The notes under the pieces: generated by a model
The model's database searches: none
Seen by the model: only the letters and a program-made list of their open reading frames with translations
Told to the model about the DNA's origin: nothing
Translations under genes and position numbers: made by a program
In this document: positions 1 to 9,468 of the stretch, in pieces
How the letters are laid out: each line of letters begins with the position of its first letter
How positions within the stretch are numbered: the stretch's first letter is position 1
Assembly: GCF_016906995.1 (NCBI RefSeq)
Contig: NZ_JAFBBD010000002.1
Location: forward strand, 62,001 to 126,000
DNA from: Spongiibacter marinus
Lineage (GTDB): Bacteria > Pseudomonadota > Gammaproteobacteria > Pseudomonadales > Spongiibacteraceae
Length of the DNA: 64,000 bases
Direction: 5' to 3'

Positions 1-179
1 CTGGCAGCAGAAGAAACTGTGCCACCAAGCCGGCAGCGGGCGCGTGGGGTTGCCGCAATACGCGAACGAAGTCGTCACGGCGCAGGCCCATGGACACACC
101 AAAGATCATGCCCGCTAGAATCCCGTTAAGCAGGATCAGGCTCTGGGGGCTGAACGCGACTTGAATATCAGCGTACATA
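1..179 (-). CDS. Bile acid:sodium symporter family protein, N-terminal part (cut by window edge)
   Basis: Only the first 59 codons are present; the gene runs off the left edge. The translation starts MYADIQVAF and continues into a hydrophobic stretch with an FGVSMGLRRDDF segment followed by a second hydrophobic run. This is the usual start of BASS-family (SBF/ACR3-like) secondary transporters, which move organic anions with sodium across the inner membrane. The ATG at 177-179 overlaps the end of the flavin monooxygenase gene by about 12 bases, so the two are probably translationally coupled. The monooxygenase may act on a substrate that this protein imports. The family call rests on a short fragment. 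Confidence 0.6.
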
Positions 180-1490
180 CGCGGCGTCGCTCTGTGGCAG
201 GTCTCGTTGCAGTTGTTGAATATGCCGATTCACGCTGCGCCGATAGCTGTCTTTGTGCACGTAGTAGGCCATGCGCTCTAGTTGCAAATAGCGATAGCCG
301 CCATCGAGGCGCTGGCCACAGTGGCGTTTGATATCGCGCTCCAATTGCAGGGCGGCTTTGCCGCCGGCTAATTGCTGACGTATATACAGAGCGACCATCT
401 CGGCCTGCTCGCTACGACCCTCCCAGCCAAGCCCCGTTGCTTCAATCATGCCCATCACAAACAAATTGCGGTGCTCGGGATGGAACACATTTAAATACAG
501 TGAGGGCGCACCGCCGTCTTGCCAGTTGAGGTGCTTGCGGTCGATAAATGGGTAGTGGAGCTGATAACCGGTCGCCTGCAAAATCAGGTCGTAGTCGGCG
601 CATTCGCCATTGCTGAACTCGACGCTGAGGCCGTTGGTGTTGGCAATGTCGCCACGGGCCGTGATGTCGCCATGACCAAGGTGATGCAGCATCTGTGAGT
701 TGATCACCGGGTGTGATTCATACATTTTGTAGTCGGGATCGGGCAGGCCGTAGTCCGAGGGTTTGCCCACCGCAAGGCGAATCATCAATGCGTCAAGGCG
801 CTGTTTTATTGGCCGCGGTAGCGGGATCAGACCGCCCAGCGTATCGGTGGGGCGGCCAGCGATAAACTTGGGAAGAAAGTAGTAGCCGCGGCGCACCGAT
901 ACGTCCACAGATTTGGCGCGGTGCACGGCATCCACGGCAATGTCGCAGGCGGAGTTGCCGCAACCGACAATTAATACCCGCTTGCCGGCAAAGACCTCGG
1001 CATTGCGGTAGTCTGCGGAGTGCATTAGCTCACCGGTATATTCACCGGGCAGTGCTGGCGCGTTGGGGTGATGCAGGGTGCCATTGGCGATTAGCAGGCC
1101 GTCAAAGTCTTCGATATGGCGCTTGCCATGCTGCTCGCTAACGATCCGCCAGCCGCCATTGTCGAGCGGGCTGGCGTCAATCACTTTGGTGTTAAATCGG
1201 TAGTGAGGGTAGAGGCGGAAGTGCTGGGCGAAGTCTCGGAAATACTGGCGCAGTTCGCTGTGATGCGGGTAGGGTGCACCGCTTTTTGCCATGGGGAACT
1301 CTTTGAACTCGGTCATGTGGCGCGACGAGATCAAGTGGGCCGAGTCGTACATAGTGCTGTGCGGGTTGTCGATGTCCCACAGGCCGCCAACATCGCTGTG
1401 CAGCTCAAATCCGGTAAAGGGGATGTCGTACTTTTGTAAATTCCGGGCAGCCGCCAAGCCCATCGGGCCAGCGCCAATTAATGCGTACAT
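168..1490 (-). CDS. Flavin-containing monooxygenase (FMO/Baeyer-Villiger type)
   Basis: About 440 residues. The start at 1490 puts the FAD-binding Rossmann motif (GAGPMG) at the very N-terminus, as is normal. A longer frame reaching 1703 adds 71 residues with no family character. A second dinucleotide motif for NADPH (GCGNSA) lies near the middle, directly after an MHSADYR segment typical of the FMO/BVMO signature. These enzymes use FAD, NADPH and oxygen to oxygenate ketones, amines or sulfides in the cytoplasm. The 3' end overlaps the downstream transporter gene, and an AraC regulator is transcribed divergently 97 bases away, which suggests substrate-induced control. The substrate is not apparent. 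Confidence 0.85.
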   Translation of the reverse strand: MYALIGAGPMGLAAARNLQKYDIPFTGFELHSDVGGLWDIDNPHSTMYDSAHLISSRHMTEFKEFPMAKSGAPYPHHSELRQYFRDFAQHFRLYPHYRFNTKVIDASPLDNGGWRIVSEQHGKRHIEDFDGLLIANGTLHHPNAPALPGEYTGELMHSADYRNAEVFAGKRVLIVGCGNSACDIAVDAVHRAKSVDVSVRRGYYFLPKFIAGRPTDTLGGLIPLPRPIKQRLDALMIRLAVGKPSDYGLPDPDYKMYESHPVINSQMLHHLGHGDITARGDIANTNGLSVEFSNGECADYDLILQATGYQLHYPFIDRKHLNWQDGGAPSLYLNVFHPEHRNLFVMGMIEATGLGWEGRSEQAEMVALYIRQQLAGGKAALQLERDIKRHCGQRLDGGYRYLQLERMAYYVHKDSYRRSVNRHIQQLQRDLPQSDAAYVR

Positions 1491-1587
1491 AGCACATACT
1501 CTTGTTATCATTATTGCAATACAGCTTAATTGAACAGCTATTGCGCGTAACGGCTTTTTCAGGACGGCAATCTGCCAATTCAGGACT

Positions 1588-2547
1588 ATGACCGAACCCA
1601 CCGTCACATTGCGGTTTACCCAAGGCTTGTTGCAGGCCGCCGAGCGCCGGGGTATTGAGCTTCCCCCCGCGTTGAGTCGTCGTGTGCCGGAAACCGGGCG
1701 CACGCCTTTGGCGGTGCAAGATCAGTTGTGGCAGGCCTACTGCGATGCCGTTGATGACCCCTTGGTCGGTTTGCAGCTTGGCCTGGGATTGCAGGTTGGC
1801 CACCTGGACCTTGTCGGCATGCTTCTGATGAGCTGCGAAACCCTCGGCGAGGCACTCGACCTGCTACTGGAATATCACCCCATTGTGGGCGAAGGGGGCG
1901 ACTTTGCTCTGCGTCACGCCGGTGGCAACTGCCTGTTAATCTATCAGCCCCACTATCAAACTTGCCGCCGCCAGCGCGTGGAAGCGGTGCTGGCCTGCGT
2001 ACTGAATTTAGCGCGCTGGGTGAGTGGTGGGGAGTTTGCGGTGCGATGTCTACAGTTTACCTCGGCCGCTGCCGCGCCTATGGCCGACTATCAACGCATG
2101 CTGAGTGCATCGCTGCAGTTTGACGCCCCCGAGGATGCGTTAGTTTTCGACCCCGCCTTAGTTGCCACGCCGCTTATCCAGGCAAATACCGAGATTCGAG
2201 ATCAGCTGAAAAAGCTGGCCGATAAACTGCTACAAGACATGGAGCGGGGCGAATACAGCATGGCCGTGCAGCGAATGCTTCGCCAGCAGCCTCAGTGGGG
2301 TAAGGAGCGAGTGGCCGAAGCACTGGGTATGAGTGGTCGCCACTTGGTACGTAAGCTCCAGCATGAGGGCGTCACTTTCAAGCTGTTGCGCAGCAGCTTG
2401 TTACAAAAAATGGCGGAAGAGCGCTTGCAACGTGGCGAGCCGGTGTCGGGCATCGCCGAGGAGTTAGGTTTCTCTGATGAGAGCGCCTTTGCAAAGGCTT
2501 TTAAGCGCTGGTCGGGGCAAACCCCTTCGCAGTATCGCGAGCAGTGA
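1588..2547 (+). CDS. AraC family transcriptional regulator
   Basis: 319 residues. The N-terminal two thirds resembles the arabinose-binding-like ligand domain seen in OruR/ArgR-type AraC regulators (a VGLQLGLGLQ segment around residue 60). The last 90 residues form the double helix-turn-helix, including the conserved GFSDESAFAKAFKRWSGQTP second half. It is divergent from the flavin monooxygenase with 97 bases between, the usual layout for a regulator that senses a substrate and activates the neighbouring catabolic operon. Confidence in the family is high; the ligand is unknown. Confidence 0.88.
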   Translation: MTEPTVTLRFTQGLLQAAERRGIELPPALSRRVPETGRTPLAVQDQLWQAYCDAVDDPLVGLQLGLGLQVGHLDLVGMLLMSCETLGEALDLLLEYHPIVGEGGDFALRHAGGNCLLIYQPHYQTCRRQRVEAVLACVLNLARWVSGGEFAVRCLQFTSAAAAPMADYQRMLSASLQFDAPEDALVFDPALVATPLIQANTEIRDQLKKLADKLLQDMERGEYSMAVQRMLRQQPQWGKERVAEALGMSGRHLVRKLQHEGVTFKLLRSSLLQKMAEERLQRGEPVSGIAEELGFSDESAFAKAFKRWSGQTPSQYREQ

Positions 2548-2616
2548 CGGTAACTACGTATCAACCTGCATCACCGCTTGTGTCTTCATAGGGGACGATG
2601 ACAGCGGAGACACACG

Positions 2617-3036
2617 ATGTTTTTAGCGCGCTTAATCTATACCAGTGAGGTTGTTGAAGGCTTCGACCAACTCGATATTGAAAGTATTTTGAGTGTGGCC
2701 CGCGAGCGCAATGCCGCACTGAATGTGACGGGGGTGTTGTTTTTTAACAGCCGTTATTTCCTCCAGTGCCTGGAGGGCTCCCGCAGTAATATCAACGCAA
2801 TCTACCACCGTATTCTCAACGACTCGCGTCACACAAACCCGGTTTTGCTGGATTATCGTGAAATTGCCGAGCGGGATTTTAGCGCCTGGCAAATGGGCTA
2901 CATCGCAGAGACGCAGAAAACACGCGACCTTTATCGGCAGTTCTCGCCGGTGAGCGACTTCAATGCTTATCGAATGTCTGGTGAAAGCTGCTATCGCCTG
3001 CTTAAACACATGGCGACATCCGCACCGATGCTGTGA
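2617..3036 (+). CDS. BLUF-domain blue-light sensor protein
   Basis: 139 residues, essentially a lone BLUF domain plus a short C-terminal extension. BLUF domains bind FAD and sense blue light through a hydrogen-bond switch. The key residues are in place: Tyr8 in LIYTSE, Asn32 in RNAALNVTG and Gln50 in YFLQCLEG. A GGAGA ribosome binding site lies just upstream of the ATG. There is no fused output domain, so it would act by partner-protein binding, as small BLUF proteins such as PixD do. It lies 69 bases after the AraC gene on the same strand; no functional link is evident. Confidence 0.9.
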   Translation: MFLARLIYTSEVVEGFDQLDIESILSVARERNAALNVTGVLFFNSRYFLQCLEGSRSNINAIYHRILNDSRHTNPVLLDYREIAERDFSAWQMGYIAETQKTRDLYRQFSPVSDFNAYRMSGESCYRLLKHMATSAPML

Positions 3037-3060
3037 GGCCTGCTCACTGATGGGGGCGGA

Positions 3061-4185
3061 CTAAAATTGATCGACCTGACAGCTGTCTTCAGGGGCGCGA
3101 TGGTCGACGATACACTCGAAATAGGGCACTTCAGCGTTGTACTGTCCGTCCAGCATTTTGCGCAACTGCTCAAAGGCGGTGCGCATCACGGGATGGGTGG
3201 CATCGGCCTCACTGCCGTGGCCGGCTAAATTGAGCGTACCATCTGCCTCCCCCGCGCCGAGAGTGCCTGTGCCGGTTGTGCCGGGGTCTTGGCCCTCGGG
3301 AATGCCCACCACCGTGAAAAACTGTGTAGCGATGCCCGCCGTCGTCAAAGCACCTGCCATCTCGCGGCCCTGGTTGTGGGGCACTAAGCCATCGTTGACC
3401 GGGTGAATAACCGTAGCGGCCTGTACGCCACCCAGTTGCATTTGCGCCGCGTGTAAGGCGGGGGAGCGACGTTGATAGGCCAGTGGGCACTCTGCCGGGG
3501 TGCCGCCGGTATCGCGTTCTATTCCCGCTGCCGCCGCCATGGCGGTGGCGTTGCCGGTAGCTTCTGCGGCGGCTTTTGCCTCGCCGTAGGTTTCGACGAG
3601 TTGGCTGACGCCCTCTGCGGTAATCCAATAGTCATAAAGCGCCTTGCCGTCGTCACTGATGGCTGCTGATTCGACGATGGCGGTGCCCGAAACCGCGCCG
3701 CCCATCGACACGCCAAATAGATATACCGTATCGATGGAGGGGAATTTTTCCAGAGCATACTCTGTGGCGGCAATGGTGTCGTAGGCTCCGCGTAGCGTGG
3801 GAAAGCCCAGGTTGTCGCGGTAGTCGGTGGCCACAAAAGCAACGCCGCCAGGGCTGTTTTCATAGTGCTGGGCTAGGCGCAATTCGCGCCGCATGTGGGG
3901 CAGCCAGCTAGCCTGGACGGTGTGGCCGATGCCATGGCTAAACACCACGAGCCGGGTAGGCTGTTCACCGCGCTTAAATACCAGCAGCCCCTCAGGCAGT
4001 GGCGAGTTCGACGCGCTGTCGGGGACGCACGAGGGGTTGATATCCAGGGGACTTATTGTGTGCTGAGACGCTGTGACAAAGGTTTCGACAATCGCATTGT
4101 CACTTTGGGTTTGGCTATCGCTGCTGTTATTGCAAGCGGCGACAAGGAGCGCAGCAATCGCTGCGCTACATCGAAGAAACGTCAT
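3061..4185 (-). CDS. Lipoprotein with alpha/beta-hydrolase fold
   Basis: 374 residues. The N-terminus is a lipoprotein signal with the lipobox LVAAC, so the mature protein should be lipid-anchored in the cell envelope. A Ser/Asp/Asn-rich tether follows. The body has a nucleophile elbow GVSMGG inside YLFGVSMGGAVSG, preceded by a VVFSHGIGH segment resembling an oxyanion-hole strand, and a C-terminal LAGHGSEADATH region that could supply the histidine. It is probably an esterase, lipase or peptidase; the substrate is unknown. The gene is convergent with the BLUF gene with 24 bases between the stop codons. Confidence 0.7.
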   Translation of the reverse strand: MTFLRCSAAIAALLVAACNNSSDSQTQSDNAIVETFVTASQHTISPLDINPSCVPDSASNSPLPEGLLVFKRGEQPTRLVVFSHGIGHTVQASWLPHMRRELRLAQHYENSPGGVAFVATDYRDNLGFPTLRGAYDTIAATEYALEKFPSIDTVYLFGVSMGGAVSGTAIVESAAISDDGKALYDYWITAEGVSQLVETYGEAKAAAEATGNATAMAAAAGIERDTGGTPAECPLAYQRRSPALHAAQMQLGGVQAATVIHPVNDGLVPHNQGREMAGALTTAGIATQFFTVVGIPEGQDPGTTGTGTLGAGEADGTLNLAGHGSEADATHPVMRTAFEQLRKMLDGQYNAEVPYFECIVDHRAPEDSCQVDQF

Positions 4186-4301
4186 AGGCGGCCACCATTG
4201 TTTGCCGGGCGCGTAGGCGCCCTGCTTATTATTAAAATGACTGGCCGATGATTATTGCACAGTATTTGTAATTTGTGTCAATGGCTGCCGCCTTGAGCAC
4301 G

Positions 4302-5570
4302 CTACACGTGCTCTAGTGCCTGGCTTAAGTCGGCCTTCAGGTCGTCGATGTGTTCGATACCAATCGACAGGCGCACCATGTCGGCACTAACACCGGCTTT
4401 TAGTAACTCTTCGTCGCTGAGCTGACGGTGAGTTGTAGAGGCGGGAATAGCCGCACAGCTCTTGGCATCGCCGATATTTACCAGCCGGATAATCAGTTGC
4501 AAGGCATCGTAAAAGCGCGCGCCGGCTTCGCGGCCACCGCCAATGCCGAAGCTGAGGATGCCCGACGCCTGACCCTTCATATACTGCTTGGCCAGCGCGT
4601 GATCGCGGTGGTTGGGTAGGCCCGCGTAGCTAACCCAGTTGACCTTGGGGTGGTCCTGTAGGAATTGGGCAATGGCTAGCGTGTTGTCATTAATGCGTTC
4701 CATGCGCAGCGCCAGCGTCTCCAGCCCCTGTAAAAACAGAAAGGCATTGAAGGCGCTCATCGCGGCGCCCATATTGCGCAGCGGCACTACGCGGGCACGG
4801 GTGATGAATGCCGCTTCGCCAACATCCTTGGCGTAATTTACGCCGTGGTACGACACATCAGGTGTCGTCAGCAGTGAGAAGCGCTCGGCGTGTTCAGCCC
4901 AGGGGAATTTGCCTGAGTCGACAATCAGGCCGCCAATACTGGTGCCATGACCGCCAATGTATTTGGTGGCGGCGTGGATAACGATGTCGGCACCATGCTC
5001 AATGGGCTTCAACACAAAGGGTGACGGCACGGTATTGTCGACAATTAAGGGAAGGCCGTGAGCGTGAGCTAAATCAGCCAGACGGCGAATATCAACGATA
5101 TTGCCAGAGGGGTTGCCGATGGACTCACAGTAAATGGCCTTGGTGCGCGCATCGATTTGCGCCGCCATACCATCGAAGTCGTCCTTGTCGACAAAGCGCG
5201 CTTCAATGCCCTGGCGAGGCAGGGTGTGGGCAAATAAGTTGTAGGTGCCGCCGTACAGTTCGCTAATGGTAATAAAGTTATCACCAGCTTCAGCGATGGT
5301 TTGGATGGCGGCGGTAATTGCTGCCATGCCTGAGGCCATTGCCAGGGCGCCGACACCGCCTTCGAGGGCGGCAATACGCTGCTCAAGCACACTGCATGTC
5401 GGGTTCATAATACGGCTGTAGATATTGCCAGCCACCTTGAGGTCGAACAGGTCGGCCGCGTGCTGGGCGCTGTCAAACGAGTAAGACGAGGTTTGGTGGA
5501 TCGGCACGGCAACGGCATTTTGATTATCTGGCTCGTAGGCGTGATGCAGTGCAATGGTTTCGTCGCGCAT
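4302..5570 (-). CDS. metY: O-acetylhomoserine aminocarboxypropyltransferase / sulfhydrylase
   Basis: 422 residues. It belongs to the Cys/Met metabolism PLP-dependent family and most resembles O-acetylhomoserine sulfhydrylases, which make homocysteine from O-acetylhomoserine and sulfide for methionine synthesis. Seen in sequence: the PVHQTSSY-like N-terminal segment (here VPIHQTSSYSF), an YSRIMNPT motif, and the PLP-lysine region HAATKYIGGHG. The start at 5570 follows an AGGGA Shine-Dalgarno sequence, and the 50 upstream in-frame residues are not family-like. It is a stand-alone gene. I found no recognisable SAM riboswitch in its leader. Confidence 0.88.
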   Translation of the reverse strand: MRDETIALHHAYEPDNQNAVAVPIHQTSSYSFDSAQHAADLFDLKVAGNIYSRIMNPTCSVLEQRIAALEGGVGALAMASGMAAITAAIQTIAEAGDNFITISELYGGTYNLFAHTLPRQGIEARFVDKDDFDGMAAQIDARTKAIYCESIGNPSGNIVDIRRLADLAHAHGLPLIVDNTVPSPFVLKPIEHGADIVIHAATKYIGGHGTSIGGLIVDSGKFPWAEHAERFSLLTTPDVSYHGVNYAKDVGEAAFITRARVVPLRNMGAAMSAFNAFLFLQGLETLALRMERINDNTLAIAQFLQDHPKVNWVSYAGLPNHRDHALAKQYMKGQASGILSFGIGGGREAGARFYDALQLIIRLVNIGDAKSCAAIPASTTHRQLSDEELLKAGVSADMVRLSIGIEHIDDLKADLSQALEHV

Positions 5571-5781
5571 AAATATCCCTCTGGTAAAACGTCCCTGCCG
5601 GGGCAAAGCCTGTGAATATACCGCACCTATCTGTGGATGCCACCTTTTGGTGCGCCGGCTCGATGTGAACTGGGTGACATGTCGCAGTTGTTCAAACGCA
5701 TTTCCGCTAGGCTTAAGCACAATAAAATAAATTTAGCATTGCGGCCCTTGTGCAGTGCTGCGTGTTTGGAGACGTTTCGCC

Positions 5782-8700
5782 GTGAGGTTCAATCCACAGG
5801 TTTTTCTGATGCTACTAACACTCGCCTCCTGTGGCGGTGGTGGTTCCAGTGGAAGTGACGGCGGCCAGCCTGCACCGGCAGGCGATAATCAGCCCCCACA
5901 GATTCAGGGGCAGCCAGGCATCGCTCAAGAGGGGCAGGCTTTTTCCTTTTCGCCCACGGTGGTCGACCCCGATGGTGATGCGGTGACGGTAAGGGCTGAG
6001 GGGCTGCCCGGGTGGTTGAGCTTTGACGAATCCACGCAGGTCTTGAGCGGTGTGCCGACTGCAGGCGATGTGGGGCGCGGTGAAGGGATCACCTTGACCG
6101 CGAACGATGGCCGCGCGACCGCGACATTAGAGTTTGTGATTGATGTTGCCTTTGAGCCATTGGAACAGGCACTGCGTACCGGTGATGCTCGCTATGTTGA
6201 CAAGGCACAGCGATTTATTGACAGCATTCAAGCGGCATCCAGTAAAGCAACATCGCAAGGCGCGATACTGCGTCAACAGTTGTTTAACTTGGACATTCAC
6301 GGGCAGGCGCGCAGCGATGGCAGTAGCGTGACGGATGTGTCTTGGAACCCGACTCACGATGCAGGGCTGCTGACTGCCACGTTTGGTGAGAATACGACGC
6401 TCTTGTATAGCAATTCGGTAACGCACTCAGATTACACGGTGCGATCGCAGGGCTTGGCAGTGGCGGGTGAGCAGGCGGGAAAGAACCGCAATGCAGCTTT
6501 CGTCGCGCTGGCGAGTAATCCAATGCGCAATGTCTATCGCGATAGCGCAGCGGTAAATAGCCAGATGCAGCAATGGCTGCGCAACAGCGTGGACTGGTTG
6601 CGGGGCGGTGACACGCGGGCGACATTTAACGTAGTGATTGCTCAGATGAGTCAAAGCTACTATTTCCCGGACCGCGTCGCTACCCGGCAGTGGCTGGATG
6701 ATAACTACCCCGAGCAAGTGGCCTACAATGAGGCCCAAAGCTGCGATGGTTCGGCACTGGCTGGCTGTTTGGCAGCGCAGCCCGACTTACTGATTGTCTC
6801 GCAAGTATCTGCTGAAGGGGCGGCGGGCGACGACGCTCGCAGGGCGATTGAACAGTGGTTGGCGGAAGGTAAACCACTTTTGTATCTGCATCACGATGGC
6901 GACCTTAAGCCACTGGGAGAGGCGATCTTCGAGCAGCTTGGTGTGACCTATGCGGGCGATAATTACTGGCGACGGCTCAGTGTTGAGGGCTATGACGTGA
7001 GGGGGCAACTAGATCGTGTTCCCGTAGAAGTGGAGGCGATCAATGGCCTCATTGCACGGTTTGAATCCGGTGATTTCAGCGTGGATTTGGGCCTCTGTGC
7101 AGATAAAAACTGCCCTGCCGAGAGTGGGTATGCTCAGGAGTTCGGTGAGGCGGCGGAGTATGCGCAGCAGTTTTTCCGGCAACTGGATAGCCAGTCTCAG
7201 CCACTCTTTGATCGCGGTGGAATGCGTTATTACAAGTCGCTGTTGTTATTGGCTGATAGCTATCGGCAGACAGTGCGCTTTCCCATGGATAAACTGACCA
7301 CCCCGACACCGGTGTTTTTGCAGGCGTATTTTGCCGACCATGTTCAGTATCAGCGCCGGGATATTAATCCAGTACCCGCTGATATGGGGAACTTTAGCCG
7401 CAGTGACTTCAGCCACATTCGGCCAGTTAGCCGCAGGGTGAAGCTAACTAGTCGGCGGCACTTTCGTGCGGCGGGTGTCTACGCGTTGCCCGGCAGAACG
7501 GTGACAGTTAGGCGAATCGACAGCGCTGCGGTAGCCACCACCATTTTTGTGAATACCCTGCGCAGTGGCGCGACCCACCCCTTCAATGAGAATGCTTATT
7601 CGCGTCCGAAATTTTTGCGGGGTCAGGCTTTGGCGCTGGCGCCCGGTCAGACCTTGCGATTTACCTCTGCCTACGGCGGCCCTATCCAGATTGGCTTTGA
7701 CCGCAATGACGAGCAGGTAGAGTTTGAATTTAGCGAGGTGGGAGAGCACCCTTACTGGGCGGGAGAGGGCGACAATGCCGATTTTGCCGCCGCGATGGCA
7801 CGTGGCGACTATGACTGGGCAGAACTCTCCACACCGGGCTTTGAAGTTCACTCCAAGCTGGAAAAAATGCGCAGCTCTATCGCCGAGTGGCGCAGCGCCG
7901 CCGAGCTGGCCCAAGCGACGGAGCGCTATATGTATAACTTTGCTCATGTACTGGCGGGCTTTCAAGGAGAGGGAATAGACCGTGTCAGCGAGATTCACCA
8001 ATTCGCTGAGCAACGGGGTTGGCAGCTAGACACCATCGATGTGGTGAAGCATATGAACGCCGACCAAGCGACGTGCGGCTACGGCTGTTCCGGAAACCCC
8101 TACGATGCGTACTGGTCTTTTAATCCGATAGGGCACGGTGACCTACACGAATTGGGTCATGGCCTAGAGCGTGGGCGCTTTAGATTCGCGGGTTGGGACG
8201 GCCATGCCAGCACTAATCCCTACTCCTACTATGCTAAATCGCGGTATCTTCTCGATACCGGTGAGGACCCCCGGTGTCAGGCACTGCCGTTTGATTCGTT
8301 AAAGCAAGCCTTGCTTGAAAGTCGCGCCAGTGCGGACCCCTTTGCAGATATGCAGCGTCGACAATTGAACGGCTGGTCTGAGGGTGTGGCGATAACAATA
8401 CAAATGATGATGTCGGCTCAGGCAGAGGGTGTGCTCAGTGATGGCTGGCACTTGCTGGCTCGCCTACACATTATGGATCGCGTTTTTAATCGTGCTGACA
8501 ACAGTGACGAAAGCTGGCTGGCAGAGCGTGAGGCCTTGGGTTTTTCTTCCTACTCCCGCGCCGAGGCGCGCGCACTTTCAAATAATGATTGGCTGGCCAT
8601 TGCGCTGTCACAGAGTACCTCGCGAGATATGCGTGAATACCTGGCAATGTGGGGATTAGCCATCAGTGATAAGGCCGCTGCGCAGGTGGCCAGTTTTGCT

Positions 8701-8787
8701 TATCCAAGCATGCCGCTGCGCTTCTTTGATAGCGGCGCCCGCGACTACTGCAGTAATTTCCAGCCAGCGTCGATGGCAATGGATTAG
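5782..8787 (+). CDS. IMPa-like (ImpA family) secreted metalloprotease lipoprotein
   Basis: About 1000 residues. From a GTG at 5782 the product begins with a short lipoprotein signal ending in LASC, followed by a Gly/Ser tether and a cadherin/Ig-like domain rich in PDGD segments. The C-terminal third has the zinc motif HELGHGLE at 8146-8169, within a region resembling Pseudomonas IMPa (MEROPS M88), an O-glycopeptidase that cuts next to glycosylated Ser/Thr. The in-frame GTG at 5755 is also possible, but 5782 has GGAG ten bases upstream and gives a tighter signal peptide. It likely acts on extracellular glycoproteins. The gene ends in a perfect palindrome covering its stop codon. Confidence 0.75.
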   Translation: MRFNPQVFLMLLTLASCGGGGSSGSDGGQPAPAGDNQPPQIQGQPGIAQEGQAFSFSPTVVDPDGDAVTVRAEGLPGWLSFDESTQVLSGVPTAGDVGRGEGITLTANDGRATATLEFVIDVAFEPLEQALRTGDARYVDKAQRFIDSIQAASSKATSQGAILRQQLFNLDIHGQARSDGSSVTDVSWNPTHDAGLLTATFGENTTLLYSNSVTHSDYTVRSQGLAVAGEQAGKNRNAAFVALASNPMRNVYRDSAAVNSQMQQWLRNSVDWLRGGDTRATFNVVIAQMSQSYYFPDRVATRQWLDDNYPEQVAYNEAQSCDGSALAGCLAAQPDLLIVSQVSAEGAAGDDARRAIEQWLAEGKPLLYLHHDGDLKPLGEAIFEQLGVTYAGDNYWRRLSVEGYDVRGQLDRVPVEVEAINGLIARFESGDFSVDLGLCADKNCPAESGYAQEFGEAAEYAQQFFRQLDSQSQPLFDRGGMRYYKSLLLLADSYRQTVRFPMDKLTTPTPVFLQAYFADHVQYQRRDINPVPADMGNFSRSDFSHIRPVSRRVKLTSRRHFRAAGVYALPGRTVTVRRIDSAAVATTIFVNTLRSGATHPFNENAYSRPKFLRGQALALAPGQTLRFTSAYGGPIQIGFDRNDEQVEFEFSEVGEHPYWAGEGDNADFAAAMARGDYDWAELSTPGFEVHSKLEKMRSSIAEWRSAAELAQATERYMYNFAHVLAGFQGEGIDRVSEIHQFAEQRGWQLDTIDVVKHMNADQATCGYGCSGNPYDAYWSFNPIGHGDLHELGHGLERGRFRFAGWDGHASTNPYSYYAKSRYLLDTGEDPRCQALPFDSLKQALLESRASADPFADMQRRQLNGWSEGVAITIQMMMSAQAEGVLSDGWHLLARLHIMDRVFNRADNSDESWLAEREALGFSSYSRAEARALSNNDWLAIALSQSTSRDMREYLAMWGLAISDKAAAQVASFAYPSMPLRFFDSGARDYCSNFQPASMAMD

Positions 8788-8802
8788 ACCTTGGTCTAAT
8801 CC
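8781..8802. terminator. Perfect 22-nt palindrome over the protease stop codon
   Basis: Ten-base arms GGATTAGACC and GGTCTAATCC are separated by TT, and the TAG stop codon lies inside the left arm. There is no T-run, so a classic intrinsic terminator is not certain. It could protect the 3' end of the mRNA or act as an operator for the isochorismatase-family gene that starts 63 bases further on. Confidence 0.5.
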
Positions 8803-8865
8803 AGCTGAACTGGGTGTTGAAAACCCTTACCCTGTGGTATTCACATGCCAGAGGAGACGGCGCCC

Positions 8866-9405
8866 ATGTTGGATGAGCACGATGCCGGTTTATTGATTAT
8901 TGATGTGCAGGGCAAGCTTGCACGGATGATGCACGACAGCGAAGCGATGATCGCCAATATAAGGCGGATGATTCGCGCCTGCCAAATACTGTCAGTGCCT
9001 ATCGTTTGGATAGAGCAGTACCCACAAGGGCTTGGTGAAACCGTCGAGGAATTATCGGAATTACTCGTAGACTTAACGCCGCATGCTAAGTCGACGTTCA
9101 GTGTCTGCGATTGTGAATCAACACTTCAGCCCCTTGAAGCGTCCGGTCGCAAGCAGTGGATGGTATGCGGCATTGAGGCACACATCTGTGTGTATCAAAC
9201 GGTGGTGGGTATGTTACAGCGGGCTTATCACGTAGAGGTTATTAGCGATGCCGTATCCTCTCGAGCCGCAAGTAATCACCAGCTCGCTTTGCAAAAAATG
9301 CATGAGCATGGTGCGGGGCTAAGTAGCGTTGAGATGGCGGTTTACGAACTGTTGAAGGATTCGGCGCGGCCAGAGTTCAAAGCCATGTTGCCACTGATGA
9401 AATAG
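8866..9405 (+). CDS. Isochorismatase family cysteine hydrolase
   Basis: 179 residues from the ATG at 8866, which has GAGGAG nine bases upstream; an ATG at 8845 would add seven residues. The catalytic triad of the family is visible: Asp in LLIIDVQGK, Lys in HAKSTFSVC and Cys in GIEAHICVYQT. Members hydrolyse isochorismate, nicotinamide, N-carbamoyl compounds and similar substrates in the cytoplasm. The short length and lack of extra domains resemble YcaC/hydrolase-like members rather than EntB. The substrate cannot be told from the sequence. It follows the protease gene and is convergent with the ceramidase gene. Confidence 0.82.
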   Translation: MLDEHDAGLLIIDVQGKLARMMHDSEAMIANIRRMIRACQILSVPIVWIEQYPQGLGETVEELSELLVDLTPHAKSTFSVCDCESTLQPLEASGRKQWMVCGIEAHICVYQTVVGMLQRAYHVEVISDAVSSRAASNHQLALQKMHEHGAGLSSVEMAVYELLKDSARPEFKAMLPLMK

Positions 9406-9433
9406 CACGCGAAAATGTCATTCGGGGCAATAT

Positions 9434-9461
9434 CCAGGCCTCTGTGCAAACAGAGGCCTGG
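9434..9461. terminator. Bidirectional hairpin between convergent genes
   Basis: A perfect 12-bp stem (CCAGGCCTCTGT at 9434-9445 with its complement at 9450-9461) and a GCAA tetraloop. It lies between the stop codons of the isochorismatase-family gene and the ceramidase gene, seven bases before the latter. It lacks a clear T-run on either side. Confidence 0.65.
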
Positions 9462-9468
9462 CAAGCGC

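Noticed and set aside
5571-5720. SAM riboswitch in the metY leader
   Set aside because: No recognisable SAM-I/II/III conserved core is visible by eye; only a normal Shine-Dalgarno sequence.
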